Of a DNA stretch of 64,000 nucleotides, positions 1 to 9,456 are shown piece after piece. Origin of the DNA: Kitasatospora cinereorecta. Its GTDB lineage: Bacteria; Actinomycetota; Actinomycetes; Streptomycetales; Streptomycetaceae. The DNA lies in contig NZ_JAMZDX010000002.1 in NCBI RefSeq assembly GCF_024172095.1, positions 868,001 to 932,000 of the forward strand, given 5' to 3'. The notes under the pieces were generated by a model. It saw nothing but the letters and a program-made list of their open reading frames with translations. It was not told the DNA's origin and ran no database searches. A program made the translations under genes and the position numbers. The stretch's first letter is position 1, and each line of letters opens with the position of its first letter.

Positions 1-275
1 CCCGAGGGCGGGGGCGTACCGCCGCCGCCACAGGAACCCTGGTCGGCCCAGACGCCCGAACCGCCGGTGCTGGGCGTCTCGCCCTGGGTCCACCACTTCG
101 CCGACCAGTTGTGTCCGCCGTACGAGGCGGTCATGCCGCCGGTATAGACCGCCGACGCCGACCACGATGCCACACAACTCGCCGCGTACGCGGGCGAGGC
201 GAGGGGGACGAGGGCCGCGAGGCCCAGCGCCATGGCCACTCCGGCCAGTAGCGCGATGATCCGATTCTTTGACAC
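1..275 (-). CDS. Secreted chitin-binding protein, N-terminal part (probable chitinase)
   Basis: Only the first 91 or so codons are inside the window; the gene runs off the left edge. It starts at a GTG at 273-275 behind a good ribosome site (AAGGAG about 6 bases upstream). The protein opens with MSKNR, a hydrophobic stretch and an AYA signal-peptidase site near residue 31. Next comes a small aromatic domain with SWSASAVYTGG, HNWSAKWWTQGE, WADQG and paired cysteines, the pattern of a CBM5/12 chitin-binding module. A Gly/Pro linker (GGGGTPPP) follows, after which a catalytic domain would be expected. In streptomycetes this arrangement usually precedes a GH18 or GH19 chitinase, but other chitin-active enzymes use the same module. 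The chitinase-type promoter repeats upstream support a role in extracellular chitin breakdown. The catalytic family cannot be seen here. Confidence 0.85.
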   Translation of the reverse strand, partial: MSKNRIIALLAGVAMALGLAALVPLASPAYAASCVASWSASAVYTGGMTASYGGHNWSAKWWTQGETPSTGGSGVWADQGSCGGGGTPPPS

Positions 276-326
276 AGGCCACTCCTTGCGGGGGGATCGA
301 GTGGGATTGCCAGTACTCAAGTGCAT

Positions 327-356
327 TGGTCCATACCTGTCAAGAGGTCTATACCG
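327..356 (-). promoter_or_regulatory. Chitinase-type promoter with two DasR-like 12-bp repeats
   Basis: Two related 12-bp elements, TGGTCCATACCT (327-338) and AGGTCTATACCG (345-356), flank a TTGACA -35 hexamer read on the minus strand (338-343). They match the direct repeats known from Streptomyces chitinase promoters and the DasR-responsive element (consensus ACTGGTCTAGACCACT) at roughly 11 to 13 of 16 positions. DasR is the GntR-type repressor that responds to glucosamine 6-phosphate. The placement around the -35 region suggests direct repression of the chitin-binding gene at 1-275. Confidence 0.75.
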
Positions 357-486
357 CTGGTCGATTGACGAATCGGAATAGGCGGCCTGACGGACGGTCG
401 GGGCCGTTCGGCCCTGGTGGGGGGTGGGGCGGGGTGGGGATGGTGGCTCCCGGCGCTCGCGCGGGGGTGCCCGAGGGGAGTTGGGC

Positions 487-876
487 ATGGACTGTTGCGA
501 CGTGATGGTCACCGTCCGCGTCACGACCGCAGAGCGGGTGCTGCTGCGGCGGCTCGCCCGGCAACTCGGGGACGACGTCTCGGCGGTGGTTGCCGACGGG
601 CTGGTCGATGTGCTGCCGATGCTGCTGTGCGAGCGCGGTGCGCGGCAGATGGCCGAGGTGCTGGTCCGGCCGGCGCCGGTCGCGGTGACGGTCTGGCTGC
701 CCGGCGAACTCGCGGACCTGCTGGGGCCGGTGGGGGAGTGGGTCGGGGCTTCGCCCTGTGCGGTGCTCGGCGCGGCCGTCCGGCTGTGGCTGGGGCAGGG
801 GTGGCTCCGCGCGGGGTCGGGGCTGCGGGTGATGCGGGCGGGACGAAGGCGTGCGGCGGTTCCCGCGGCGGCTTGA
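487..876 (+). CDS. Small hypothetical protein with two ribbon-helix-helix-like repeats
   Basis: The ATG at 487 (MDCCDVMVTVRVTT) follows a purine-rich GAGGGGAG ribosome site; the frame stays open further upstream, but that part is low-complexity Gly/Arg and unlikely to be coding. The 129-aa protein has two similar halves. VTVRVTTAERVLLRRLARQL with a following helix (about residues 8-43) is echoed by VTVWLPGELADLLGPVGEWV plus a helix (about 66-101). Each has a short beta strand followed by two helices, the outline of a ribbon-helix-helix DNA-binding fold. I do not recognise a named family. The second copy lacks the basic residues of the first, so it may serve dimerisation only. It sits alone between the chitinase promoter and an intergenic palindrome. 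The DNA-binding role is inference. Confidence 0.55.
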   Translation: MDCCDVMVTVRVTTAERVLLRRLARQLGDDVSAVVADGLVDVLPMLLCERGARQMAEVLVRPAPVAVTVWLPGELADLLGPVGEWVGASPCAVLGAAVRLWLGQGWLRAGSGLRVMRAGRRRAAVPAAA

Positions 877-887
877 CGTCGACCACA

Positions 888-963
888 GGGGCGCGGGGAA
901 CTGCGCGCCCAGCCATTTGCCCAGGTGGGGTGGTGGTCGGTCGCGCAGTTCCTCGCGCCCCCT
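888..963. repeat. Streptomycete intergenic palindrome, copy 1 (diverged)
   Basis: The left arm GGGGCGCGGGGAACTGCGCG (888-907) is answered by GTCGCGCAGTTCCTCGCGCC and flanking bases ending at 963. It is the same element as at 3254-3328 and 49006-49109. One mismatch (CTC for CCC) and an altered loop make this the most diverged copy. It lies between the small gene ending at 876 and ctaD, where it can form a long hairpin that probably ends upstream transcripts. Confidence 0.85.
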
Positions 964-1104
964 GGTGGCTGGCCTCAATCTGTTGGGGACGGTTGGGTGG
1001 GACCGCCGGGACCAACGGCCCTACGGGGCGTGAGCGGTGGAAGCCGAGCATGGAGCGCCGCCCTGGGCGGCGTTCGGTTCGGCGAGTACGAAGGAGGGCG
1101 GCCG

Positions 1105-2865
1105 GTGGCTGCCATCGAGGTGGGCGGGGAGACGGTCGGGGGCAGGAAGCCCGGATCGGCGCTGGTGCGGTTGTTGACGACGACCGACCACAAGACGATC
1201 GGGTCGATGTACCTGGTCTCGGCGTTCGGGTTCTTTCTGGTCGGCGGGGTGCTGGCGCTCGTGATGCGGGCGGAGTTGGCCCGGCCGGGGACGCAGATCC
1301 TGTCGAACGAGCAGTTCAACCAGGCGTTCACCATGCACGGTTCGATCATGCTGCTGCTGTTCGCGATGCCGCTGTTCACCGGCTTCGCCAACTGGATCAT
1401 GCCGCTGCAGATCGGCGCCCCGGACGTCGCGTTCCCGCGGCTGAACATGCTGGCGTTCTGGCTGTTCCTGTTCGGCTCGCTGATCGCGGCGGCCGGTTTC
1501 GCGACCCCGCAGGGCGCCGCCGACTTCGGGTGGTTCCTCTACGCGCCGCTGTCGGACGCGGTCCACTCGCCGGGTGTCGGCGCCGACATGTGGATCATGG
1601 GCGTGACGCTGTCCGGGTTCGGGTCCATCCTGGGTGCGGTCAACTTCATCACGACGATCATCTGCATGCGCGCCCCCGGTCTGACCATGTTCCGGATGTC
1701 GATCTTCTGCTGGAACGTCCTGCTGACCGCGATCCTGGTCCTGCTGGTCTTCCCGGTGCTGGCCGCCGCACTGCTGGCGCTGGAGGCGGACCGCAAGTTC
1801 GGCGCGCACGTCTTCGACCCGGCCAACGGCGGGGCGATGCTGTGGCAGCACCTGTTCTGGTTCTTCGGCCACCCCGAGGTGTACATCCTGGCGCTGCCGT
1901 TCTTCGGCATCGTCTCGGAGATCGTCCCGGTGTTCAGCCGCAAGCCGATGTTCGGCTACTCCGGGCTGATCGCCGCCACCATCGCGATCGCGGGCCTGTC
2001 GGTGACCGTGTGGGCGCACCACATGTACGTCACCGGTCAGGTGCTGCTGCCGTTCTTCTCGTTCATGACGTTCCTGATCGCGGTCCCGACCGGGGTGAAG
2101 TTCTTCAACTGGGTCGGCACCATGTGGAAGGGCTCGCTGAGCTTCGAGACGCCGATGCTGTGGACGGTCGGCTTCCTGGTCACGTTCCTGTTCGGCGGTC
2201 TGACCGGCGTCCTGCTGGCGGCGCCGCCGATCGACTTCCACGTCTCGGACTCGTACTTCGTCGTCGCGCACTTCCACTACACGCTGTTCGGCACCGTGGT
2301 GTACGCGATGTTCGCCGGCTTCCACTTCTGGTGGCCCAAGATGACCGGGAAGATGCTCGACGAGCGGCTCGGCAGGATCACCTTCTGGACCCTCACCATC
2401 GGCTTCCACACCACCTTCCTGGTCCAGCACTGGCTGGGCGCGGAGGGCATGCCCCGCCGGTACGCGGACTACCTGGCGTCGGACGGCTTCACCGCGCTGA
2501 ACACGGTCTCGACGATCGGCTCCTTCCTGCTCGGCCTGTCGATCCTGCCGTTCCTCTACAACGTCTGGAAGACGGCCAAGTACAGCGAGCGGGTGGAGTC
2601 CGACGACCCGTGGGGGTGGGGCCGTTCGCTGGAGTGGGCGACCTCCTGCCCGCCGCCGCGGCACAACTTCACCAGGCTGCCGCGGATCCGCTCCGAATCC
2701 CCGGCGTTCGACCTGCACCACCCGGAGATCGCCGCCCGCGACCACCTGGACAACCATGGCGAGCCCGCCAAGCACCTCGCCGGCGTCACACCCGCCGAGT
2801 ACGACGTGCCGCGGGTCGGCCGCCGCGTCCGCTCCGTCGAGCCCGGTACGGGCAGCGAGAGCTGA
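1105..2865 (+). CDS. ctaD: Cytochrome c oxidase subunit I (aa3 type)
   Basis: This is the catalytic core of the aa3 cytochrome c oxidase, a 12-helix membrane protein that reduces oxygen to water and pumps protons. The GTG at 1105 is chosen because AAGGAGG lies 7 bases upstream; the frame is open back into the preceding palindrome, which is unlikely to be coding. The 586-aa length fits the family. Ligands and channel residues are intact: heme His in MHGS (about 78), the His-Tyr pair in HPEVY (256/260), CuB histidines in AHHMY (305/306), the K-channel Lys in TGVKFF (332) and heme histidines in VAHFHY (389/391). No subunit II or III gene is adjacent, so this looks like a stand-alone ctaD. Streptomycetes often carry a second copy outside the cta/qcr cluster. 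A small membrane protein follows 44 bases later. Confidence 0.97.
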   Translation: MAAIEVGGETVGGRKPGSALVRLLTTTDHKTIGSMYLVSAFGFFLVGGVLALVMRAELARPGTQILSNEQFNQAFTMHGSIMLLLFAMPLFTGFANWIMPLQIGAPDVAFPRLNMLAFWLFLFGSLIAAAGFATPQGAADFGWFLYAPLSDAVHSPGVGADMWIMGVTLSGFGSILGAVNFITTIICMRAPGLTMFRMSIFCWNVLLTAILVLLVFPVLAAALLALEADRKFGAHVFDPANGGAMLWQHLFWFFGHPEVYILALPFFGIVSEIVPVFSRKPMFGYSGLIAATIAIAGLSVTVWAHHMYVTGQVLLPFFSFMTFLIAVPTGVKFFNWVGTMWKGSLSFETPMLWTVGFLVTFLFGGLTGVLLAAPPIDFHVSDSYFVVAHFHYTLFGTVVYAMFAGFHFWWPKMTGKMLDERLGRITFWTLTIGFHTTFLVQHWLGAEGMPRRYADYLASDGFTALNTVSTIGSFLLGLSILPFLYNVWKTAKYSERVESDDPWGWGRSLEWATSCPPPRHNFTRLPRIRSESPAFDLHHPEIAARDHLDNHGEPAKHLAGVTPAEYDVPRVGRRVRSVEPGTGSES

Positions 2866-2909
2866 ACGCTGCGGTGCCTCGGCAGACCCGAACGACCATG
2901 GAGGAGAGC

Positions 2910-3236
2910 ATGGCCCACCCCGTTCTCGCGCTCGGCGCGGCCGCCGTCACCCTGGCCGGCAACGTCTGGTACCTGCCCGCCCTCGTCGACCTGCGGGCCG
3001 GCGACGACCGCCCCCGCGCCACCCGGCTGGCCGCCGTCGCCTGCCTGGTGTGGTGGATGGGTGCGGCGGCGGCCGGGCCGCTCCTCCTGAGCCCGCTGCC
3101 GGGGTGGGCGGCGGAGGCGGTCGTGGTGGTCGGCGCGGGTGCGGGCGGCGTGCTGCGGTGCGTTGCGGCCGGCGTCGGGCGGCGGGAGCAGGTGGAGCAG
3201 GCGCGGCGGTGGGAGGCGCTGGCGCTGCGGGTGTGA
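2910..3236 (+). CDS. Small membrane protein downstream of ctaD
   Basis: This 108-aa protein starts at ATG 2910 (MAHPVLALG) directly behind GGAGGAG; an in-frame ATG four codons earlier overlaps that ribosome site and is less likely. Three hydrophobic segments are visible: about residues 2-22, 41-64 and 70-90. A short basic tail follows ([11 protein letters not shown]). I do not recognise a named family. The 44-base gap from ctaD without a hairpin suggests one transcript, and the membrane location fits an accessory or assembly role for the oxidase, but that is inference. A long palindrome follows its stop codon and probably ends the transcript. Confidence 0.75.
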   Translation: MAHPVLALGAAAVTLAGNVWYLPALVDLRAGDDRPRATRLAAVACLVWWMGAAAAGPLLLSPLPGWAAEAVVVVGAGAGGVLRCVAAGVGRREQVEQARRWEALALRV

Positions 3237-3253
3237 CGTCAATTGGGCAAGAG

Positions 3254-3328
3254 GGGGCGCGGGGAACTGCGCGACCGGCCATTCGCTCACGTAGCGCCGT
3301 GGCCGGTCGCGCAGTTCCCCGCGCCCCT
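3254..3328. repeat. Streptomycete intergenic palindrome, copy 2 (intact)
   Basis: The arms GGGGCGCGGGGAACTGCGCG and CGCGCAGTTCCCCGCGCCCC are perfect inverted copies. Inner extensions ACCGGCC/GGCCGGT lengthen the stem, leaving a loop of about 20 bases. It starts 17 bases after the small membrane protein's stop and lies well ahead of xfp. It is the best-preserved of three copies in the window and is likely the terminator of the ctaD transcript. Confidence 0.9.
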
Positions 3329-3502
3329 GACTGTGGGCCCGAAGGTCCCGGGGGTCCTCGTTGTTTCGGCGACCCGTACGTGTGCGTGGGCCGCAGGGTG
3401 TGGCCCGAACGGCCCTGTGCCCGATCGAGTGCGGCGGGTGACGATGGCAGGGCCCGCCCCCGAGGGCCGGCGGCGCCGACCGATCCCGAGGAGACCGCAG
3501 CC

Positions 3503-5887
3503 ATGAACGAGACCCCCAGCCCGGTGCCCGCCCGGCTCTCCGAGCGGGAGCTGCACGCGCTCGACGCCCACTGGCGGGCCGCCAACTACCTGGCCGCGGG
3601 CCAGATCTACCTGCTGGCCAACCCGCTGCTGCGCGAGCCGCTGCGACCGGAGCACATCAAGCCCCGGCTGCTGGGCCACTGGGGCACGTCCCCCGGCCTG
3701 AACCTGGTGCACACCCACCTCAACCGCGCGATCGCCGCCCGCGACCTGGACGCGATCTGCGTCTGGGGGCCGGGCCACGGCGGTCCGGCGGTGCTGGCGG
3801 GCTCCTGGCTGGACGGCAGCTACACCGACACCTATCCGGGCGTCACCCGCGACGCGGAGGGCATGGCGAAGCTGTTCCGCCAGTTTTCCTTCCCCGGCGG
3901 CGTGCCCAGCCATGTCGCCCCCGAGACGCCCGGCTCGATCCACGAGGGCGGCGAACTCGGCTACGCGCTGTCGCACGCGTACGGCGCCGCCCTCGACAAC
4001 CCCGGGCTGCTGGTCGCCTGCGTGATCGGCGACGGCGAGGCGGAGACCGGGCCGCTGGCCGCGTCCTGGCACGGCAACAAGTTCCTCGACCCGGTGCACG
4101 ACGGCGCCGTGCTGCCGATCCTCCACCTCAACGGCTACAAGATCGCCAACCCGACCGTGCTGGCCCGGATCCCCGAGCCGGAGCTCGACTCGCTGCTGCG
4201 CGGCCTCGGCCACCTGCCCCTGTACGTGAGCGGCGACGACCCGCTGACCGTCCACCGCGAGCTGGCCGAGACGATGGACCTGGCCCTGGACCGGATCGCC
4301 GCCCTCCAGGACGAGGCCCGCACCGGCGGCAGCACCCGGCGCCCGCACTGGCCGCTGATCGTGCTGCGCACCCCGAAGGGCTGGACCGGCCCGGCCGAGG
4401 TGGACGGCGTGCCGGTCGAGGGCACCTGGCGGGCCCACCAGGTGCCGCTGGACCAGGTCCGCAGCAACCCCGCGCACCTCGCCCAGCTGGAGGCGTGGCT
4501 GCGCTCGTACCGGCCCGAGGAACTGTTCGACGAACTCGGCCGGCCCACCGCCGAGGTGCTCGCCTGCGTACCGGAGGGCGGCCGCCGGCTCGGCGCCAAC
4601 CGTCATGCCAACGGCGGCCTGCTGCTGCGTGAACTGCCGCTGCCCCCGCTGGAGACGTACGCGGTGCCGGTGGACAAGCCGGGTCGGACGCTGCACGAGC
4701 CCACCCGGGTGCTCGGCGATCTGCTGGCCGACCTGATGGCGGCCACCGCCGAGCGGCGCGACTTCCGGCTGGTCGGCCCGGACGAGACCGCCTCCAACCG
4801 GCTCCAGGCGGTCTACGGCGTGACCGGGAAGGCGTGGCAGGCGGACACCCTGCCGGTCGACGAACACCTCGCCCGGGACGGCCGGGTGATGGAGATCCTC
4901 TCCGAACACACCTGCCAGGGCTGGCTGGAGGGCTACCTGCTGACCGGCCGGCACGGGCTGTTCTCCTGCTACGAGGCGTTCGTCCACCTGGTCGACTCGA
5001 TGGTCAACCAGCACATCAAGTGGCTGCGCACCACCCGCGCGCTTCCTTGGCGGGCGCCGATCGCCTCGCTCAACTACCTGCTCACCTCGCACGTCTGGCG
5101 CCAGGACCACAACGGCTTCTCCCACCAGGACCCGGGCTTCGTCGACCACGTGCTCAACAAGAGCCCCGAAGCGGTCCGGGTGTACTTCCCGCCGGACGCC
5201 AACACCCTGCTGGCCACCGCCGACCACGTGCTGCGCAGCCGCGACTACGTCAACGTGGTGGTCGCCGGCAAGCAGCCCTGCTTCGACTGGCTGGGCCTGG
5301 ACGAGGCCCGGGCGCACTGCGCGCGCGGCGCCGGGATCTGGGAGTGGGCCGGTACCGAGGACGGCGTCCGCGAACCGGACGTGGTGCTCGCCTGCGCCGG
5401 GGACGTGCCCACCCAGGAGGTGCTGGCGGCGGCCGGCCTGCTCCGCCGCCACCTGCCCGAACTGGCGGTCCGGGTGGTCAATGTGGTCGACCTGGCCCGG
5501 CTGATGCCCGCCGAGGAGCACCCGCACGGCATGCCCGACGCCGAGTTCGACGCGCTGTTCACCCGGGAGCGGCCGGTGGTCTTCGCCTATCACGGCTACC
5601 CGTGGCTGATCCACCGCCTCGCCTACCGACGGGCCGTCCACCCGAACCTGCACGTGCGCGGCTACAAGGAGTCCGGCACCACCACCACGCCGTTCGACAT
5701 GGTCGTCCGCAACGACCTCGACCGGTACCGGCTGGTCATGGACGTCATCGACCGGGTGCCCGGCCTCGCGGTGCGGGCCGCCGGCCTCCGCCAGGAGATG
5801 GCCGACCGGCGCACCCGCCACGACGCCTGGATCCGCGAGCACGGCACCGACCTGCCCGAGGTCGCCGACTGGAGCTGGCAGGACTGA
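3503..5887 (+). CDS. xfp: Phosphoketolase (xylulose/fructose 6-phosphate)
   Basis: This thiamine-diphosphate enzyme splits xylulose 5-phosphate (often also fructose 6-phosphate) with phosphate into acetyl phosphate and an aldose phosphate. The start ATG 3503 (MNETPSPVP) has GAGGAG about 8 bases upstream. The 794 residues match the family length. Diagnostic stretches include [12 protein letters not shown] (57-68), WGPGHGGPA (88-96), [10 protein letters not shown] (145-154), the ThDP/Mg motif GDGEAETG (176-183) followed by WHGNKFL, and the C-terminal [14 protein letters not shown]. The enzyme feeds acetyl phosphate to acetate kinase or phosphotransacetylase, neither of which is in the window. 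It stands alone between an upstream palindrome and a convergent nuclease gene only 22 bases from its stop. Confidence 0.97.
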   Translation: MNETPSPVPARLSERELHALDAHWRAANYLAAGQIYLLANPLLREPLRPEHIKPRLLGHWGTSPGLNLVHTHLNRAIAARDLDAICVWGPGHGGPAVLAGSWLDGSYTDTYPGVTRDAEGMAKLFRQFSFPGGVPSHVAPETPGSIHEGGELGYALSHAYGAALDNPGLLVACVIGDGEAETGPLAASWHGNKFLDPVHDGAVLPILHLNGYKIANPTVLARIPEPELDSLLRGLGHLPLYVSGDDPLTVHRELAETMDLALDRIAALQDEARTGGSTRRPHWPLIVLRTPKGWTGPAEVDGVPVEGTWRAHQVPLDQVRSNPAHLAQLEAWLRSYRPEELFDELGRPTAEVLACVPEGGRRLGANRHANGGLLLRELPLPPLETYAVPVDKPGRTLHEPTRVLGDLLADLMAATAERRDFRLVGPDETASNRLQAVYGVTGKAWQADTLPVDEHLARDGRVMEILSEHTCQGWLEGYLLTGRHGLFSCYEAFVHLVDSMVNQHIKWLRTTRALPWRAPIASLNYLLTSHVWRQDHNGFSHQDPGFVDHVLNKSPEAVRVYFPPDANTLLATADHVLRSRDYVNVVVAGKQPCFDWLGLDEARAHCARGAGIWEWAGTEDGVREPDVVLACAGDVPTQEVLAAAGLLRRHLPELAVRVVNVVDLARLMPAEEHPHGMPDAEFDALFTRERPVVFAYHGYPWLIHRLAYRRAVHPNLHVRGYKESGTTTTPFDMVVRNDLDRYRLVMDVIDRVPGLAVRAAGLRQEMADRRTRHDAWIREHGTDLPEVADWSWQD

Positions 5888-5909
5888 GCCGGCCGCGCGC
5901 GGTGCACGG

Positions 5910-8270
5910 TTACGGCAGCGAGAGGCGGACCACCTGCGGGTCGTGGTCGCTCAGCTGATCGGCGAACTCGGAGTTGAGATGGACCACGTCGTAGCTGTAC
6001 GCGCCGCCCGCGAGGGCGGGCGAGAGCAGGATGTGGTCCAGGACCTGCGAGTTGCCCTCGTACACGTAGGTGTAGCGCTCGGCCGCCGGCAGGGTGCGCG
6101 GCAGGTCGACCAGCGAGCCGCCGGCGGTGAGGAGGTCGGCGGTCTGCGAGTACTCGAAGTCGTTGAGGTCGCCGAGCACGACCACGGCGGCGTTCGGGTC
6201 CACGGCCAGGATCCGGTCGGTGAAGTTCTTCACCACGGTGGCCTGGTCGTGGCGCTGGGTCTCCGACGGGCGGCTCGGCGGCTGGAAGTGCCCGAACAGC
6301 GGCTGGTCGCCACCCTTGGAGTTGAAGTGGTTGGCGATCACGAACACGGTGTGCCCGTGGAAGGTGAACTCGCCCGCGAGCGGCTTGCGGCTGCTGCCGA
6401 AGGCGGAGTCGGCGGGGTCGATCCGGCCGGGGGAGTACGTCAGCGCGGGCACACCGGCGTTGTTCACGACCGAGTCCGCGGCGGTCGAGGTGCCACCGGA
6501 GCGGTCGGTGAAGGCCAGGCCGCGGTCGGTGCGGAACATGAAGACCTGGCGGATGTTGCCGCCCGGCTCGCCCCCGTCCTGGTCGTTGACCGGGTTGATC
6601 TGCCGGTACGCGTACGTCGGGCCGCCGGCGGCGGTGACGGCGGCGGTCAGCTTGGCCATGGTCTGGTCGCAGGCGACCGTGCCGTTGTCGGTGGCGCCGT
6701 TGTTGTCCTGGATCTCCTCCAGGGCGACCAGGTCGGGCGACTTGAGATTGGTCACGATCTGCGCGGCCAGGCCGTCGAACTTGGCCTGCGGGTCCGAGGG
6801 GTCGAGGTTCTCGACGTTGAAGGTGGCGGTGGCCAGTTCGCCGGCGGCCGGGGTCGCGGTGACCTCGGGCGCGATGCCGCCGGGGGTGACCGCCGGGGTG
6901 GCGGTGACCAGCAGGTGGTAGTCGCCGAAGGCGTAGTCGAGCACGCCGACGGTGGCGCCGGTCAGGGTGTCGCCGACGTCGACCACCGGGGTCGGGGCGA
7001 GCGTGTCGTCCAGGACCACCCGCTCGGGGTTGGCGTCGTTCGCCTGGAGCACGATGCCGCCGCGAGCTGTGCGCGTGGTGCTGCCCGGCGGCACCACCGG
7101 CACCTCGCCGTAGGAGTTGCTCGGGCCGACCACGGCGGCGTTGTCGATCTCGACCCGCATGCCCTCCAGCGACTCCCAGAAGTCGATGCCGTCGGTGGCC
7201 GGGTCGAACACCGCGCCGGTCTCCACGTCGCCGGTGGCGTCGTCCTCGATCACTGCGGCGGGCGGCACCCGGCCGCCGGCGCCGATCACCGTCGCGGCAG
7301 GCAGCGCCGCGTTGTGCGCCAGCACGGTGACGGTGGGCGAGGTGAGCTCGGTGGTGGTCAGGTTGGTGGTGCCGCCGGTGCCGCCCGGGCGGAACTCGCC
7401 GACCGTACCGGCGACCGTCACCGAGTCGGCGACCGCGACAGTGGGTGCGGTGCCGGTGTAGACGAAGATGCCCTCGCTGGTGGCCGGGTCGGCGTCGGGC
7501 TGCGGGTCCTGCATCCAGAAGCCGGTGGTGGACCTGGCGGTGACCACACCCGGGATGCCGGTCACCTGCTGCCCGTTCAGCGGGGAGATGTGGGCGGCGC
7601 CCTGGACGGTGTGGATCCGGGTGCCGCCGCTGGTTGTGGCGGAGTTGCGCGGGCTCGGCGCGGCCACCGCGAAGTCGGCCGCGTTGTTGTCTGTGTCGGT
7701 CGTGCCGCCGCCCGCCCGCAGCGCGGCGGTGGTGTTGGACAGGTTGCCGGTGGGCGAGGTCTCCGCGGAACTCGCCGTCGAGCCGTACCCGACGAAGTCC
7801 CGGACCCCGGCCTGGGTGGCGCAGCCCGTCGAACAGGTCAGCGCGGTGGAGGTGGTGACCAGCGCGACCTTGCCCGCGGTCGCGCTCAGCGCCAGCGTGC
7901 CGGTGGCGTCCGGCGCCGGGAGCGCGGAGCCGCTGCCCGAGCCGGCCGCCTCCTGGACGAGGTACCAGTGGCCCGGCGCGATGGTGCCCGACAGCACGGT
8001 CCTCGACCAGCTGGAGCCGGTCGCGGAGGCGTACTGCACCGTCCAGCCGGCCAGCGAGACGGCGCTCGTCCCCCGGTTGTACAGCTCGACGAAGTCATTG
8101 GTGTACGGGGCACCGGAGTTGCCGCCACCGCCGTACACCTGGCTGATCACCACGTCCGGCGACGCGGCGTACGCGGTGCCCTCGGCCGGCGCCAGCAGCC
8201 CGCCCACGACGAGCGCCGCGGTGAACGCCGCGGCCGCCGTGCCCCGCACGCCTCTCGGTATCGAATGCAC
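5910..8270 (-). CDS. Secreted ExeM/NucH-type extracellular nuclease
   Basis: The GTG at 8268-8270 has GGGAGGAA at good spacing and gives a 786-aa protein with a signal peptide (VHSIPRGVRG, hydrophobic core, cleavage near AYA-ASP, about residue 35). Residues 37-150 form a lamin-tail-like domain (DVVISQVYGGGGNSG, NDFVELYNRG). A middle beta-rich region (about 175-450) resembles the OB-like part of ExeM nucleases. Residues about 475-786 are an endonuclease/exonuclease/phosphatase domain, with Asn in TFNVEN (about 485), Glu in VALEEIQD (517), GDLND (700) and the terminal SDHDP (773). Such enzymes degrade extracellular DNA. It is transcribed divergently from a LysR regulator 241 bases away, which could control it, and converges on xfp. 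Longer in-frame starts run into the promoter region and lack a signal peptide at the N-terminus. Confidence 0.9.
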   Translation of the reverse strand: MHSIPRGVRGTAAAAFTAALVVGGLLAPAEGTAYAASPDVVISQVYGGGGNSGAPYTNDFVELYNRGTSAVSLAGWTVQYASATGSSWSRTVLSGTIAPGHWYLVQEAAGSGSGSALPAPDATGTLALSATAGKVALVTTSTALTCSTGCATQAGVRDFVGYGSTASSAETSPTGNLSNTTAALRAGGGTTDTDNNAADFAVAAPSPRNSATTSGGTRIHTVQGAAHISPLNGQQVTGIPGVVTARSTTGFWMQDPQPDADPATSEGIFVYTGTAPTVAVADSVTVAGTVGEFRPGGTGGTTNLTTTELTSPTVTVLAHNAALPAATVIGAGGRVPPAAVIEDDATGDVETGAVFDPATDGIDFWESLEGMRVEIDNAAVVGPSNSYGEVPVVPPGSTTRTARGGIVLQANDANPERVVLDDTLAPTPVVDVGDTLTGATVGVLDYAFGDYHLLVTATPAVTPGGIAPEVTATPAAGELATATFNVENLDPSDPQAKFDGLAAQIVTNLKSPDLVALEEIQDNNGATDNGTVACDQTMAKLTAAVTAAGGPTYAYRQINPVNDQDGGEPGGNIRQVFMFRTDRGLAFTDRSGGTSTAADSVVNNAGVPALTYSPGRIDPADSAFGSSRKPLAGEFTFHGHTVFVIANHFNSKGGDQPLFGHFQPPSRPSETQRHDQATVVKNFTDRILAVDPNAAVVVLGDLNDFEYSQTADLLTAGGSLVDLPRTLPAAERYTYVYEGNSQVLDHILLSPALAGGAYSYDVVHLNSEFADQLSDHDPQVVRLSLP

Positions 8271-8511
8271 CTCGGTTCCTCCCGGGTTGAGGTTCGGATG
8301 TGCCGGAGTTCTCCCCGCGCGGCCGGTACCGCAAAGGGGCGGCCGGGCATCGCGCCGTCGGACGGCCCGTGAACTCGGCACGCCGGCCGCCCGGACCGTC
8401 CACCCGCGTCCACCCGCGGCGACCTCTCGGCGACCTCTTGGCGTGGACCCCCGATCTCGCCTAACGTCCAGGCCGGTTGTCGAACGGACGAGGCAAGGCC
8501 GAGGTGCACGC

Positions 8512-9456
8512 ATGGAACTGGAACTCCGCCACCTGCGGACGCTCTGCGTCATCGCGGAGGCCGGCAGCCTCGGCCGGGCGGCGGCGACGCTCGGACACAG
8601 CCAGGCCGCCGTCTCCACCCAGCTCGGCCGGCTCGAACGGCACTTCGGCCAGCGGCTGTTCGAGCGCGGCCCGGACGGCGTCGAGCCCACCCCGTACGGC
8701 GCGGTGGTGCTCGCGCAGGCCCGCGAGGTCCTGCTCGGCGCCGAGCGGATCGGCCGGCCCGCGGCCGGCACCGGCGGCGGCACGCTGCGGCTCGCCGCCA
8801 CCAACACCCCGATCCTTCCCGGTCTGGCCCGGCGGATCTGCGCCCTGCTGCCCGAACTCAGGCTGAGCGTCAGCAGCGTCTACGCCTCCTCCGACATCGT
8901 CGAGCAACTGGAACGAGGCGAGATCGACGCCGGACTCGCCGTCGACTACCCGGGCCGCGAGTTGGCCCACTCCGAGCTGATCGAGCACCGCGGAATCGTC
9001 ACCGAGCCGGGCTTCGTGGCCCTGCCCGCCGACCACCGGCTGCGCCACCGCACCGAGGTGTCGCTGGCCGAACTCGGCGGCGAGGCCTGGTTCCTGACCC
9101 CCGACGACGGCGCCGGCTGGCCCGGGGTGTTCCACACCGCCTGCCGATCGGCCGGCTTCGCGCCCGCGGTCCTGCACGAGTTCCTCGGCGACCAGTTGCA
9201 GCTGCAGCGGATGATCGCCGAGGGACTGGGCGTGTCGGTGGTGCAGGCGACCATCCAGCCGATCCCCGGGGTGATCGTCAAGCCGCTGTGCGGCACCCCG
9301 CTGTGGGCCCGCTACCTGATCGCCTGGCGGCGCGACGCCCAGGCCGGGGTGCCGGCCGAGACGCTCTACCGGGCGGCCGCCGACGCCTACCGCGAACTGA
9401 TCGCCCGGGCCGCGCACTTCCAGTCCTGGGTCGCCCGGACGTACACCTCGCCCTGA
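8512..9456 (+). CDS. LysR-family transcriptional regulator
   Basis: The ATG at 8512 (MELELRHLRTLCVIAE) begins the typical LysR winged helix-turn-helix: SLGRAAATLGHSQAAVSTQLGRLE spans the recognition helix (about residues 20-43), followed by LFERG and TPYGAVVL. The effector-binding domain covers about 87-300 (LRLAATNTPILPG, then DAGLAVDY and GLGVSVVQ). At 314 aa it is full length. GAGG 8 bases upstream is a weak ribosome site. It diverges from the secreted nuclease, and LysR proteins often control the divergent neighbour, so the nuclease is the likeliest target. Its last codons (YTSP, stop) form the start of the first unit of a 167-bp tandem repeat, an odd feature discussed separately. Confidence 0.93.
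   Translation: MELELRHLRTLCVIAEAGSLGRAAATLGHSQAAVSTQLGRLERHFGQRLFERGPDGVEPTPYGAVVLAQAREVLLGAERIGRPAAGTGGGTLRLAATNTPILPGLARRICALLPELRLSVSSVYASSDIVEQLERGEIDAGLAVDYPGRELAHSELIEHRGIVTEPGFVALPADHRLRHRTEVSLAELGGEAWFLTPDDGAGWPGVFHTACRSAGFAPAVLHEFLGDQLQLQRMIAEGLGVSVVQATIQPIPGVIVKPLCGTPLWARYLIAWRRDAQAGVPAETLYRAAADAYRELIARAAHFQSWVARTYTSP

Noticed and set aside
417..3236. A 939-codon open frame on the plus strand covering ctaD in another frame
   Set aside because: Only its last 108 codons read like protein; the rest is the Arg/Gly/Ala-rich pattern of a shifted high-GC gene. The real genes are ctaD (1105-2865) and the small membrane protein (2910-3236).
3287..5842. An 851-codon open frame antisense to xfp
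   Set aside because: It mirrors xfp codon for codon (His/Val/Gly/Asp-rich) with no ribosome site or domain; typical antisense opening in high-GC coding DNA.
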